Source: Distichodus sexfasciatus (Eukaryota; Chordata; Actinopteri; Characiformes; Distichodontidae). From it: a stretch of 64,000 nt of DNA. Location: positions 124,001 through 188,000 of the forward strand of contig JAVGVS010000408.1 in NCBI GenBank assembly GCA_032718565.1, read 5' to 3'. Below are positions 38,995 through 52,400 of this stretch, piece after piece. The notes beneath the pieces were generated by a model. The model saw nothing but the letters and a program-made list of their open reading frames with translations, did not search any database and had not been told where the DNA came from. Each line of letters begins with the position of its first letter. Positions within the stretch are counted from its first letter, which is position 1. Made by a program: the position numbers and the translations under genes.

Positions 38995-40193
38995 ATACAC
39001 TATTTCCCTTTCTCAGGCCATCACACCTTTAATTAGCATTACATGGAATTCCTTAACTTAGCGTTAAAAGGTTATTGCATAGATGTTCATCATCATCTGG
39101 CCCTCGACCTTAGGGGTCATCGGGGGGACCTGAGTGCAGAAGAAATGGACGTTTTCCTCCAGTCTTCCCGGTTCGCAGCAGTTGTTATAAGTTCATAGAT
39201 GTTAGGTTCAATGAAAAGGAAAGCAGATGAGCAAAAAGTTTTTTCTAAAAGTTTGTTTTTCTTTGGTGGTACACAAAACTAGTCTACAGTATATATTGAC
39301 ATTATTACCTTGGCTACCAAATCTGACAGATTGTAAGCGATTTTGTCAGAATCTGCCAAGTAAATAAGTACATGTGTTTTTTCAGGATTTGTTCATTGGA
39401 ACATATGGTTAGGATGGTGGTTGTTGGAACGTTCATTTAAACGCAACACGTGAGCAGTGCGTGCTTTTCTCTCCTGTTGGCGCAATTTTTGCCAAGGACT
39501 CTTGTAATCATTTTTTTCAACTGATTTCTTCTTATGATAACATCGAAACTACTGTAATGTATTGTGTATTTGCGCGCAAGACAAAGAAGCGTCCTTCGTC
39601 CACATGCATTCTTAAAGGGTACCAACGGGGGTTCAGGTGGTACAGAAGATCGACTTGATTCTTTCATCCTTTAATTACAGTTACTTGCTTCATTCCTCAT
39701 TCCATTATCACTTAAAGCTTTTATTACAAATAACGTTTCTACGCGGATAAATATACTCGAGCAAATGGCACTGCTGAGAACCTTTATTTTTAAAGGGAGT
39801 AAAAACTCAGCAGCTCGTCGCGGCCACCTGTAAATGTTTTCATTGGTTCCTGCTCCGCAGTTTGCGCAGACTCGCCGCTCCAGCGCTCGCAGTCGATTAT
39901 CTGTATTGACACAGCTGTTACATGTGTGCCGAGACATTGTTTGCGCATATGGCATTTACTAAAGTACGCAAATGCACACAAATACAAAGGGGGCAACGCG
40001 AATTTCGTGCATTTACTCTCAACATGCGCAACCATCTGTACAAACAGTCATGGAGTCATCTTTTGCAACTGAGCAGTGGTCGAATCTCATTGATAGATGC
40101 TCATGCAGCCTGTAGAGTATTTGTGAGAGTTTTGTCCCAGCCGGATGGAGTTGATCACCTTTCACACACTAACTCTGACTGAGAGCTGCTCAC
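38995..40193. other. 5' part of RAB26 intron 1, CpG-enriched
   Basis: No exon is seen apart from RAB26 exon 1 to the right. 39430-40100 has several GCGC, TGCGCA and CGCG words and no recognised repeat, which may reflect promoter-proximal CpG-rich DNA. Confidence 0.4.
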
Positions 40194-40370
40194 CTTGAAA
40201 GCGATGTCGTAAAACTCGCTACTGCTGCTGACGGAAGGTCGGCTCGGGTGGACCACGCCGTTCGCCTGAACCAGGCTGCTTTTCCCCGAGCGGGCGCCCT
40301 CTTTAGCCGGTGTGCCCACTGAGGGACTGGCACTGCCACCTTTGCCCTTTGACGCCTTTTTCCGTGACAT
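40194..40370 (-). CDS. rab26: RAB26 coding exon 1 (start codon, N-terminal extension)
   Basis: This is the first coding exon of the small GTPase Rab26, 59 codons read on the minus strand. It starts MSRKK and is followed by a Lys/Gly/Ser/Pro-rich low-complexity stretch of about 45 residues, ending FYDIAFK. The MSRKK start and the FYD(I/V)AFK end are the N-terminal landmarks of vertebrate Rab26; the middle is the divergent extension. I chose the ATG at 40370-40368 because it gives the family start and has A at -3. In-frame reading continues a little upstream without another ATG. The exon ends AAG followed by GTGAGC, a strong donor at 40193-40192, in phase 0. The next codon in the family, the V of VMLVGD, begins exon 2. 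Rab26 acts on secretory granules and synaptic vesicles, including their delivery to autophagosomes (established knowledge). Only exons 1 and 2 are visible here. Confidence 0.93.
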
Positions 40371-40417
40371 GATACAAAGATGCAACTCTTGACAAAAGTA
40401 GCCAAACCCCTACGTGC

Positions 40418-40455
<38 letters not shown>

Positions 40456-40790
40456 AAAAAAAAGCTGCTCCCGGAAACAAGGGTTGTTTGGTTTTCCGTG
40501 CCTCGGTTCGAGCTGTCAGCCCCGACAGTGTTCACCTGCACACGGGGTCTGTGCGCAAATGTCTTGGAAATGTCTAATTAACTTTAAAGCGACTTTATCC
40601 AGATGCAAACAAATATTTCGCTCTCTGTCACCAGAATCTCGTCCGATTCTTACTCCTGCTGCTCCTGGTCTTGGACTACAGTTAACGGGGGGTGTTCCTG
40701 GATCTTTCCCAGAACTGTCTGCCAGCTTTCACTACGGCGAGCTGCGATGGTGAAAAACTTGACATGTAGTCACATTGTACAACAAGCGAC
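40371..40790 (-). promoter_or_regulatory. rab26: RAB26 5' UTR and core promoter region
   Basis: This is the DNA directly upstream of the RAB26 start codon. It lies between two GA repeats, which read as CT tracts on the coding strand. CpG is more frequent here than in the surrounding intronic sequence. I see no convincing TATA box at a fixed distance; a TTTAAAG word near 40583-40589 is only weakly TATA-like. A TATA-less, pyrimidine-rich promoter with a CT-rich leader is the simplest reading, but the start site cannot be fixed from sequence alone. Confidence 0.5.
40420..40463. repeat. (GA)n microsatellite in the RAB26 leader
   Basis: A run of about 16 GA dinucleotides followed by an A-rich tail, 50 bp upstream of the RAB26 start codon. 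On the coding strand it is a CT tract that would fall in the 5' UTR or at the transcription start. Confidence 0.95.
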
Positions 40791-40826
40791 GGAGAGAGGG
40801 AGAGAGGGAGGGAGAGAGAGAGAGAA

Positions 40827-40878
<52 letters not shown>
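40791..40878. repeat. (GA)n / GAGAGG microsatellite upstream of RAB26
   Basis: An 88-bp purine-only GA-rich tract with a few GG and AA interruptions, about 420 bp upstream of the start codon. As a polypurine/polypyrimidine mirror-type tract it could form triplex (H-DNA) structures and bind GAGA-type factors. Confidence 0.95.
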
Positions 40879-40880
<2 letters not shown>

Positions 40881-42359
40881 TAGCTAGGGTACTTGTTAGA
40901 GTCGGTGCGTTTTAAAGGAACAGTCAGGGATTTCTGCTCGTTGAAGCTCGAAGTGAACACTTGAGAAACAAACATCAGTATGTAATATTATAATGCACAA
41001 AATAAACAATTAAAATAAAATAAAAACCTCTAACGCAACGTAATAAAGAAACCTTACATTTATGTCGGAATTTCACAGAAGATGCATTGGATTTCAGCAT
41101 AATTTCTAAGTGAATAGATATTGCTGAAATACAGTAAGACTAAGCAATGTCTAAAATATTTAGCGATTCAAATAGTTAATAAATGCAGTGCGGACTCCTA
41201 ACCTGTCTATAAATCCCACTGTGTTTGATCAACTCGTTATCGTATTAGTGTGATATTGGTGACATTTTTCATCAACATAAACTTTATCGCCATCCACCTG
41301 TCACTTTTATTGTTTTGTCCTATCACTTCCCTTTCTATTGCTCTGTACACGTTGTTTGTTTACAGCTATAATTTCAATTGGCGCTGCTACACTGGGTGCT
41401 TTACTTAATTTTTTTTTTAATTATTATTATTTTTTTTTTTTGCGCCATTTATCCCTTGTAATGCATCATACATATTTCAGGTTGCATGATATGAAGTGAT
41501 ATCATAGGCATTATTTAGTCATTCATATGTATTGTTTCATACTGTATTATGTACTGTGTCGTGCTGTTACAGTAATCAGATAAATGCATGTCTGGTGTTG
41601 TCAGTGCATGCATGTAGCGGATTTCTTTGCGCTTTGCGTGCAAATGTCAGAGGAGCTGCAAAGAATAAATGCTTTCGTGTGGTGCTTTCCATGGTCCTGA
41701 ATGCTGCAAAATCATAAGAGGGTGAAAGTGGGTGGTGTCGTGTCTCTTAAAAAAGCCTTCAGCGATCGACACTGAAAGCTCTTAACACAGCTAGGAGATG
41801 TAGAAAATCTATATTTCCATTTGTAAATCATTATAAAGGTAATAAAACATACCAATAACAGCCGGAATGAATGCATATAAAGCGGTTGAAAATGTAACAT
41901 TCCTCAGTCTCTCTGTTTTTTTTTTTATTTAAAACTTGTATAATATTTTACAGTGTTGCTGGTCATCAAATATTAACCAATTTATAAAACAAGAAAAATT
42001 AAGGCCAGTCGACTTTGTTGCATAATTATAATTGACCACTAGAGGGAGCACAAGCTACTGAGTTTAAATTACTGCAAAGACTGAAAGTGATGAATTATAA
42101 AAGGGTTATAGTTGTTGCTGATGGTCTTATTGTTCTGTCTTATTAAACTACACATGCTTAAAAATAGTGCTTAAACCACTTCAGGTAGAAGTTCTAGTAG
42201 TACAAGATATATGACTATTTTACAGTATACAGTTATACAGTATGTGTGTATGGCTTGTTTCTAATGGATTAATAATACAAATGTCTGCTAGCAGTTAGTT
42301 AAACCATGTGATGTTTTAATCAACATATGCAATGGAGTGTTAATGGCTATGTGGTATGA
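40879..42359. other. RAB26 upstream flank, nothing recognised
   Basis: No exon was recognised. T-rich runs are present at 41408-41442. No defined dispersed repeat. Confidence 0.5.
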
Positions 42360-42532
42360 TTCTTGTTTACTGCCAAAAAGGTTGGGGTCTATGTCTGGCT
42401 GTATCCTACCTCTAGCATTTCCACAATTAAGCCCCCGAGCAAGACTCTTAACCTTGAGTTACTCCTCAGACTGTTCACGTAATTAAGAAATGAAATTAAC
42501 TCCTTTAGATTCTGCTAAATGCTGTAAATGTA
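42360..42532 (+). repeat. Degenerate SINE of the AAGCGTCTGC-tail type
   Basis: Body words CCCGAGCAAGACTCTTAACC and GAGTTACTC and the tail TTCTGCTAAATGCTGTAAATG follow the order of the 202-401 copy. The tRNA-like head is not recognisable. A second SINE of the other family begins 9 bp after it. Confidence 0.65.
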
Positions 42533-42540
42533 TGGAGATG

Positions 42541-42636
42541 GGGCAGTTGGTAGCATAACAGGTAGGGAGTTTGCTCCATGATTGGAAGGCCCCTGGTTCA
42601 AATCCTGGATGGGTAAAGCTATCACTGAGGTATGAT
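42541..42636 (+). repeat. tRNA-derived SINE head (GTGAGTGATT family), truncated
   Basis: Head GGGCAGTTGGTAGCATAACA and a B box GGTTCAAATCC (42596-42606) are followed by ATCACTGAGG, then unrelated sequence. Only the tRNA-derived part survives. Confidence 0.8.
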
Positions 42637-44488
42637 ATGAAGTCAGCAAGAAAGCATCAATCTTGCATGTTATCTGATAAAAACTTCAATACAAGACAGC
42701 GCCTGTAACGTCTGGCACTGACTGACTACTCACATGGCAGCACCTCCTACAGCAAAGCTTGGCTAGATGGTAGCAGTGTGCCACTGCTTCACTGCCAGTG
42801 CTGGCAGTACTGGCAAAGACAGTTGAGCTTCTCCCTTTCTCAAATTGCTGCATGCAGGGCTCCGCCTCCTCCTGCGCCTCCTCTCCTTCACTCAGCCAGT
42901 AAAGCCATATGACAGCTGTGATTGGTTCCACCTCACATGCACCTGTCTCGCCCTCCAACAGCTGGCCAACTTTCAAGGCAACATGATGAAGAAATGTCAG
43001 CCAGGAATCCAGACTAAGCTTCAGAAGAATTAATGGCCCTGTCAAGGGTTGGTTAAATGAGCACCAGCACCCTGCCTGTGGCAGCAAGACTGTAAAGTGT
43101 GTAAGGTTGTTGATGGGTCATGTTTTAGGGGTTTGTGAGGACCTGACTGTCACGTAAAGATAGGAAAACATGAGATTCGTCAGGTTATTGTGAGATCATT
43201 TGTAAGAACATTTTTGTATGCGTCCTCATAAACAAAAAATGCAGAAGCTCCAGCATCTATTTGAAAAAATATTTACTTTTGGTCACTGTAGTAAAGGTTA
43301 GTGGTAGATTTAGTTCAGTATTAATTACAGAGAGTAATTATGGGGGTATGCAGTATCTTACGAAGATATGACATGACTTGCTCAAAATGAACATTCTCCA
43401 TACTCAGAATCCTCCTTCTCCCCAGGGTCTCATTATGTACCTGTACTGCAGTAAGGTAAGACCTCAGAATGGTGAATTTCACTTATTTCTTGTTAACAAA
43501 GAGAAATGGCAATATGGAATGTTTATATATATTCAATATTTCTTCAATTTGTAGTTTGCATTATGCATTACTCTGTTTTGTAATCAGCCCATGTGTTGTC
43601 TATATTGTTGATCAAATTTCTGTTATTGCTTTCTGTGAAAACATAGCTGCAGTTTCTACTTCTCACCTCAGAACATAACAACTCTTACAAGCAAAACCTT
43701 CTTAATATCCCCCTAGGACTTATGTAACATCACACCAGAGTTCAGGTATCGGTCAGCTTGTCTAAGGACAGAGTTCTGGCCTCAGGCTACCCGCATTGGG
43801 CTTCAGCAACTGTCAGCAGAGCAAGTGGCCTTCAGCTGTGTATTACACCAAGTGACACCCTCCCCCATGCTGTGATCGCCGGCTGCCAACATCCGCACAA
43901 TGTTTACCGCCAACGGCAGAGCTCTATACCGCTGGCACTGACTGGCACGTCAGGCATGAGTGCAGCCTTTAGGGTGGAATGAAAATGCTATGGCTTGTTT
44001 CATGCTTGACCTGAGTGGTGAAATATATATATGAAATTGTAAGGCAAATGTAATTTTACACAAATGATGTTAATAACTTAAGAGAGGGAAAGGAACAACA
44101 GAATTTAAATTAGCTGAACCCTTTCATGAGTCATATCCACTTGAGTCCTCAACTGTTTAACTTGAAGACAAAGCCATTGTGAATTTAGTTTTATTAATGC
44201 ATGAACATTTTAAGGTGTGCTTTCATTTGTAAAACCGCCAATGATCAACAAGCATCTGCAAAAATGACTTCAACCATCTTAGATCAACACAAGTTAACAA
44301 TCACTTAGGGCCAGAAATCATAATTATATGCTTCTAGCTCTATTTCTTTTAAAGGGTTCACTAACTCTAACTGTCAGTAGACATAACAACACATATTGTA
44401 TCGTGTTATAATGCTTCAAGTGAGGCTGCACTCACTGTGCGACATCAGTAAGTTATCTCCCAAATACATGAAAGAGGCATTTAAATGG
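42637..44488. other. Upstream flank, nothing recognised
   Basis: No gene was recognised. 42700-43060 has a 133-codon minus-strand frame without domain or splice context. Confidence 0.5.
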
Positions 44489-44643
44489 TCTAGTTGTAGG
44501 ATACTCGAATAAAATCAATAAGTTCTTGATTTGTGTCTGACTCTGTCCTTCCATCAGCACTACCAGCATTGAGACCCTGAGCAAGACCTTTAACACCAAG
44601 ACCTAAGTAGCTGTGGTAAATAAGTTGCTCTGAATAAGAGGTG
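44489..44643 (+). repeat. Degenerate SINE of the AAGCGTCTGC-tail type
   Basis: Words GGTCTAGTTGTAGG (damaged A box), CATTGAGACCCTGAGCAAGA, CCTTTAACACC and AAGTTGCTCTGAATAAGAGG match the family order. It is cut before the diagnostic tail. Confidence 0.6.
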
Positions 44644-47600
44644 CGATTTGAGTCAGACCTGTCTTGGAATGGAGTTACACAGCCAAATCCCCGCTGACAG
44701 GGAGGCTGGATCTATTTAAAAGTTACTCAGAGGAGACAGAGAATGCTGAGCTTCAAATCTTTAATAAAAATTTGGTGCCCCTGCATGTTTGTTTGTTGTT
44801 GCCCCCACTGATTATTCCAGTCAGCAGTCTGATCACAGGGTTGACCCCACAGTGGTAACATCTAATCCTAGACCAGCACATCTTTAAAGTTTTTTTTAAA
44901 GCTATTGCAACTGAAACCCATCAATATGTCATTATCACTGTGGACAGTTCATCGACTGTGAAATGCTTCTGCTCAGAAGGTGATCTCTAGGTTAAATGAT
45001 ATCACTTGATCAGATTTAACGGTTCTTGAATCAAGTTCAAGATTCGTTCACCTAAAAAGAAAATTTAACGTGATTTTCAGTATTTTTATACTTTTGTGTT
45101 ATTTTTGCTCCCTACAAAATCACCTAAATTACCAAAAACTCCTAAATCATTCATAAAATCTTTTATTTTTAAAGAAGCATTTATTAGTTTAAAAAATTAT
45201 ACAAATATATATCACAGAACCTCAAACCAACATACATTTTTAAGAGCCACATTAGTATTAAATATATTTTGTAGTAGTATAAGCCTTGATAGAGAGATAA
45301 GTCATCCCAAGTGTCACTACAGTAATGCCAGGTGTTCTGAATTCAAAGCTGGAAAGTAAATAAAAGTGGAATCATCTGCACGAGCAGATCACTTCCTCCC
45401 AACGAGCTATTATGCTAACAGAGGTCTCCTCTAAGAGATAAATCTAGCAGCCTGGTCTGTTTGGAAGTGATTGATGGGACAGCTATCCAGCACTTGTTGT
45501 TGTGTGTGTGTGCCCGGATGCCAGTTCACTCGTAAGGGGGCATTCTCTGCATTCACAGGGAGCTATTTGCCGTTGGCCGTAAATCCTGCCCTCCGTCCGC
45601 ACTTCCTGTGCAAGCTGAGAAATCCGCTTGGCGAAGTCGGAGAGGAACGGTGATTTAAGACGTGGTACATGTGGCCGCTGTCAGGGCTGAGTAATGTGGT
45701 GGCAGCGGGAGAACCCAGGCCAAAAACATTTGCACTGAACTGTAAACTATAATGTTTGCCAAGTCTAAGAGGCCAGGGTGGTTTTAGTCATAAAAACTAA
45801 AATTAAATATTAAGACTTTGTACAGCAAGATATTTGTTAAAAAGGCTGCATGATTATTACAGACCTTTGATACTGCTGTAGATGCTTTTCTCTCTATAAA
45901 AGCAGTCTTTTTTGCCTATTCAGTAATAACAATCCACCACGGTGCAAGGCCCATAGCTTTTAAAGTGAATGAAAAATGACACTTTGATTGTTTTTTTGCC
46001 CTTTATGCCCAAAATACACCCTTGTTTTAATAAATAGAATACATTCAAGCCCCACGTGCTTAGCGCAATGACTATTTTTTTCGGATTTTTTTCTAATTGC
46101 ATTACATCATAAGAATATTGCCTGCAAAGTCAGATTTATAACCTAGAAAGGAACTTTCAGTCAAAATTTTTATTACTGTTACAGAAACACCTGACCAGAG
46201 GCCACTTAGTACAAACTCATATTAGCTAGTGTTGCATTTGCTTTATCTTTTAGCACGTCATGATCACTCCTGTAATCCCCCGCTAGGCCACAAGATGCCA
46301 CCATATCTCCTTTTCCCTGTCATTGTTTAGATTTGTTTGCCCCAAGATGCTACACCTGTGTGTGTGTGCATTTAATCCTCTCTCTCCGGTTTGTGTTGGT
46401 CTCTCTCTTTCTAGTTGCTGCATTTGGTTCTGTATCTCTGGTCATTTTAACATCCAGTGTCTTTGGTATGATTTTCAGGATAAAACCTGGTATCTAATTT
46501 TTGTCAGTTTTATTAAATAAACTCACTGGTTCGAACCTCACATTGGCATCGTAACTGGGGTTCTTCCTGCAGCTTGACAACATGAAAGGCACCTTCTACC
46601 TTCGACATATTTGTTTCATATTGTTTTTCTGAAAACATAGCAAGAAAATTATGGGGCAAATCAGATCAATAACTGATTCAATACAAATTTTCCAAATACA
46701 GGACAATCCATGCCAGATGCAAGGGTGACAATCTGAGATTTGGATATTAGAGAGGGATATTGGAGTCTTTATCTATGACTAGATGAAGAAATATTACAAA
46801 AACAGTTTCAGAGACTGTAAATAATAAAATAATACACAAGCTCTCACTTCTGGAGGTGAGAAAATGATACATTATCCATCTGCAGACCTTGAGCCAAGTG
46901 GGAAAAAAGCTGTAAGCATGCAAATTGGTTGAACTGGCCTATTGTTCTTGAAATATTAACTGTAGCAATCGTTCTATGTCAGTTTCTGGATTTACAATTG
47001 CAAATCCTTTTCTACTTTTTCCCCAGTCATGCTCTTTTGGCCCAAACTACAGCTTTAGAGAACTTACAAGCACTCAAATTCTCAAACTTGGCAAGAACCA
47101 TAACAAGAAGCCAGCATGAGTCACCGTAGACACCTGTGTTATTAGAGCAGACAAGGAGGGTGCTAACTTTAAGTAGAGCCTTATTAGTGCACTGTTGTGG
47201 TGTGATGATTGTAGAGGTGCTTCTAGCATGACTAACAGCACAGTGAGTGTTCTACCATGAAAACAATGTTTATTTTTATGATGTGCATATTATAATCTAG
47301 GCTGAAGGACCATTAGACAATTTCTCAACTCAGTGGTTTAATATCAACACTGCATACCACCACTGCACATTAAACATTTAAATATAAAGATATGTAAAGA
47401 TAAATGAAGCAGAAACTAAATATTATGATGGCAGCTTCATTGTGTGTATGTGTGTGACGGATCAGTTCAGATGCCTGTCTTACTAAACAGCATCAGAAAC
47501 CATTGAGTGTGTGTGTGTGTGTGTGTAATGATAATAAACTCATCCCACAGGCCTGGATTAACTTGTGACAGTCGGGTTGGCTGCAGTCTGCAGTTGTGCT

Positions 47601-48099
47601 CCCCCATGCCAGTCTCTTGCCCTTACTGGCATTTCATTAGGGGCCAACTCATACTGCCTGCCTACTTGCTCACTTGCCTGGTGTCAAACTGGCAGCTGTC
47701 AGAAGGAATTGCCACACATCTCTCTGCACTTGCTCGAGGGCCACAAGTTTTTTTTTTGCACCCGGCCACTGCAGGGTCACGTTACACACAAACATGCTCG
47801 TTAACACGGCTGCGAGCCGGGCGCTTGTTCGCTGGCCGCCATTAAAGAAAGTGTGGGAGACTGGATGCCGTCTGAGAAGAGTGACAGATTAGAGCCAAAG
47901 CCATTGAAAGACTGACCTCCATAGTGTAAGAAATGTAACACAAAGCTGCAACATGGGAGCAGGTGCTAATTTCAGGGTATACATGTGTTTTCAGGCAACT
48001 AGGCGACTATGAAATCTTTGGAATGGTTGGAATAGACACTTCAAAACCAGGGGGGCTGAGTTGACTATTATTATTATTTGAGTTGTATTTGAGTTTTAT

Positions 48100-48148
<49 letters not shown>

Positions 48149-49228
48149 CCCGTATTTGTGGATATTAAAGTGAGAGTTGATGGAGGGTTTTTCCCATAAA
48201 ACATGGCAAGTAGATTTTTCATGGCCGCTTGTTTTTTCGACGGACGCCGTTCATAAAACTAAAACCATTACTGGGACCTCTGAGACCAATTAGCAGGCCG
48301 GGGTTTACGACGAGCTCTCTATAGCTACCCATGCTGCCAGAATGAACTATTTAGAGACCATTAGACTTTGAGTTTCTGTTAATAAGAATGGATTAATCCC
48401 TCTGCTGTAAAAACTTTCACCCCTTCTGCAGTTTCTCTTCTGCAAAAAGACATTTTAGTCCTCAAATGCAAACACGGAAGGAAAGCAAGTAGGACCCAGT
48501 TTGCATCGGGGGTTTCTTACTAACATTCGTTCATTGCTACACAAACTATTTTCAGATGTAATGAAAGAAACACCAATAGCACTACATAAACGTAGTTAGT
48601 TAGCTTGTTGCTAGTTGTATTTTGCACTGCAATAAATCGCCTAAAAAGTTTTTACTGGGTTTAACTGGCATGTCCCAGTCTATGTGATGTACCGTTTTAA
48701 TTTGGCCGCAACCACCTGCATCTAATTCCCAGCAGCCGAAAAGCAATGTTGCAGTGCATATTTACGGCCACTTGATGGCAGGGCAACTTCAGCTTATTGT
48801 AGTCAATGTTGTGAAGTCTTTCACTATCTGGCCAATTTGCCTATGTTTGCTTTTACTTAGCCTAATGACTCATTTCCATAGAGCTGAACTTAATGTAGCC
48901 TGATGTAAGAGTGTTGTCTTGTGGTGCAAGACCGCAAACAGTGAGTGTGTCATTGGTGCATTCGAACAGTTAACCTTTTAAAGTCTAGTGCCACCTGGTG
49001 GGAGACATCGTGGTCCTCTAATCGATGTGAGCACAAGTATGAAGGAGATACACTGTGTGATATCTCAAAAGTATGTGGACCCAAGGCTTTCACACCTATA
49101 GGAGCTGCATGGACATTTCATCAACTTGCATCAACATTTTCCATTCTTGAGGTACTGTAGATTGTGGTGGTGTCCTGTAGTCTGAATGAATGAATGATTG
49201 GCTCACATTACGGATGAGTCCTCTACTT
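44644..49228. other. Upstream flank with a few microsatellites
   Basis: No gene was recognised. A GT run lies at 47506-47526, and (CT)n followed by (AT)n at 48107-48149. 45470-45720 and 48230-48330 are non-repetitive, GC-balanced blocks of possible regulatory character. Confidence 0.45.
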
Positions 49229-49433
49229 GGGCAGTGTAATGGTTAGGGCATTCGCCTGGTAAAGCTGCCACTGAGGTACTCATGAGTAAGGTACCGTCAC
49301 TCCTCCCCAGCTCTGCCCATGTCAGCTGCCCACTGCTGCTTCACTAATAGGTTAGATGCAGGGGTCACATTTCGTTGTGGTGCTGTATGCTGTGCTGTGG
49401 CGTGTTCACAACAACAAATAACAAATCACTCAC
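49229..49433 (+). repeat. tRNA-derived SINE (GTGAGTGATT family), B box deleted
   Basis: Head GGGCAGTGTAATGGTTAGGG, then a jump from TTCGCCTGG to TAAAGCTGCCACTGAGG that removes the B box, much as in the 14689 copy. It ends AACAAATCACTCACTT. Confidence 0.85.
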
Positions 49434-52400
49434 TTATACTTACATTTGGACGTCCCATTTCTTTCTAGCGTTCAGTAGTGTTGAGGGAAATTGGGAAAGG
49501 GTTGACCTCCACAACCAAATTTGGAAATCTGTCTTTTTGGTCCTGGCTTCTTTTACACAGAGTGTAATCCTGTCATTTTGGAACAGAAGAGGACATTTTC
49601 CTGAGCTATTGTCACAAAGTCAAGTGCACAATTCCCCACAGTTGTTCTCTTTGAGTATCAGTACCTGTTCTCAAAACTGCACTGTTGGCTGAATGTACTC
49701 AATTTCCAATATTCGCTCCAAAATATTGTGGAAAACTCTTTCAGAAGACCATTTTAACTGCAAAGCTATGTGGGAAATGCACTATTAATGAATATTTATA
49801 AATGGCTTAAATAAATGACTTAAAACAGAATTTGGTAATCAGGTGCCCACACACTCAGTATTTAGATGACTTTATTGTCAGTATGTACACAAACAAAAAC
49901 TGTTTCCGCGTCAATCAGTAAGTACAGGACAAGGCACAATTGATAAAATCTTAAGATAAGAACACAAAATGAACACAAACAACAAAAGAACCATAGGTCT
50001 AAACATATTCTAGCCATTGTCTAAAAATTTATATGATAAGTTTTCTGTCCAGAATTGTGTTTCATAAGGTTGTGCTTTATATGAATTATAAAATTAATAC
50101 ATGCCATACATGCCACAGCAAAGTAAAATACAGAGCACACTCTCTCTACCATATTTACTAAGTACAATGAGTTGAATATAAATGATTTTGTACACTACAT
50201 ATAAAGAAGGAAGCTAATGTAAATCTTGCCACATAATGTCTCCTAAAACTCCAACCCACGTTTCAGCTGCCCTTTCCCCCCTCCCATCCCTTAAATGAAA
50301 GCCATTCTGTATGAGTTCTTACCACAAACTAAACAGAAAATAATGTCTACCAGCAGTAGTTAGCCATTTATCATAGCCGGCGTGTAGATGGAGTGGCATA
50401 GATCAGTCTAAAAGAAGACACAAGTAACGCAGGCCGAAACAAAATCTGTACCACATCACACGACCGCATTGCCCGGCTCTGTGTCATGCAGCAGTCCTGT
50501 AATATGGCAAGACAAACAAATCAACAAATTAATGGGATGCAGGGGATTGCCAAACGAGAGCGATGCTGCTCCCTACGGTACGACGGCGCAGAACAGAGAG
50601 CAATGCTGTCTGCCAACTTGCCCTGTGTTTTCTTATGTCTAACAGGAGCTCAAAGGAAGAAGGCTCAAAGGAAGAGTCAAAGAGAGAGAAAGGCAGAGAG
50701 AGAAAGAGACAGGCCTGGAATTAATAATGCCGTCTCTCTTTGGGATGTGAAGTGGCGCCGGAGGACAGCAAACCGCATCCTTCCTTCCTGGAGCGCCGGG
50801 ACAGGAAAGGCCGCTCGGGGAGGTCACGCCACCTACTTCCTCCCTCCCCTCCTCCAAGGGTCAGCGGGGGGCACGGGATAAGCACTTCCGGGGGCGTGGG
50901 AAGTACCACCTGTCTCCGGTTTTGCTTGTTTACTTGCACCCCCTTAACCAAAGCCGGCCCACTTATTTTTTTTCTACATCTCTTCCACCAGGTGGGAAAT
51001 AGATAGAAAAGCAGAGAAGCAGGGGGAGAAGGAGGAGGTGGAGGAGGAAAGAAGTATCTCTCCCAGAGCATGGAGAAATCACAGGGGGAGGTGAGAAGAG
51101 CAACAGCAGATCCCAGACTGAGAATCGTGGCGTCCGCAAAGGAAGTTGGATGACATTATGTGGTGGATCTTGATGCAGATGAAGTCTCTGATTCTCCTTT
51201 TAAAACCTGGCGTGGAGTAGATCATGTTTTATCAGCATGGACAGAACAAAGGCTCAAATCTCAGGGTCAGACAATAAAATGACTGAGCAAAAGATTGCCC
51301 AAATCATTTACATTTATTGTTCTATGCAGAAAAAAAGTTATGCTGTGTTTTCAAACTTCAAAAATACAGACCTATTGTACATACATACAAAAAATCTGAT
51401 TCTTTGAGAATTCCTGGTAAACATGCTTATAGTTTTCTAGTGCAGGACAATGTGCATATTAGGGTCACAAATGACCAAGGTGGATAGCTGTTATTATATG
51501 AAATGTGGACTAGAAATAATTAATGGTTTTACATGAAAATATAATACATTTGAATAAATGACTAATGATGTGATTTGTTGAATTTGAAAGAGGTTGTTCT
51601 TAAAATTTCAACAAATGTTTAAATGTTGTTAATTAATAACACTAACTAATGACACTGGCATGTAGTGTAGCGTGTAGAGTGTATATGTTAGCTTTAAACA
51701 TTCCATTTTCAAAGACAATGGACAGCATGGTGTCACCTTAACTGACTGTTTTTCTCAGTTCCAAAAATGTCCAATCTCAGAAATATCCAATCCTGTATTC
51801 ATAATTATCTTAAATTGGATAGAGCGTGTTAGGATTAACACGTGGCTTGTGAGGACCGGGATTAACAACCTGGAGTGTAGGTGGACTGAAGGCAGGACTT
51901 GCGATGCCACGGCCTTCCTGGCGCTAGCTCCACAAGATGCACAAATTTCTCACAAAGTCTTGCTGGCACAGGGCTCCTCTCTGAGGACTCTGAGGTTTTG
52001 GGTTGTGGAATTGGCTGCAAGGAATGGCAACACACTGACAGTTTACTTGCTGTCTTCTGTTTTCTTTCTTGCAGTGACATCAGCCTTTCCCAGTGGGACT
52101 GCGTTTGGTGAAGGAGATGGAGTATGCCTCTTTTTGCCTCAGTCGACCCAATAGTTGACGCAGAGGAAACCGCAGAAATGTTTCTGACCTTGTGCGGCCC
52201 GTTTGGCCACGATAGCTACAACGCTGGAGAAGTTAATGCGGTGCCAAATTGTTACCGACTCAACAACATCTAAAGCTGTAGAAGTGCCAGATTGCAAGAT
52301 CACAAGAGATCGAGGGTTTGACCTGCGACTCATGAATGTTCTATAAATGGTCGGGCAAATTCAGGAATATCAATGATGGATCCTAGCACGGCATGTCTTC

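Noticed and set aside
39080..39180. GGCCCTCGACCTTAGGGGTC block as part of a known repeat or exon
   Set aside because: It stands out in composition but I could not link it to any family or define ends.
46290..46570. Solo LTR of a gypsy-type retrotransposon (CACCTGTGTGTG, CTGCATTTGG, AAATAAACTCACTGG in LTR-like order)
   Set aside because: I could not find matching ends, a target duplication or a primer-binding site, so the resemblance is too loose to annotate.
52040..52154. Good polypyrimidine tract and CAG acceptor near 52075 followed by an open frame
   Set aside because: The following frame has no recognisable protein similarity and no matching upstream donor or downstream exon was found.
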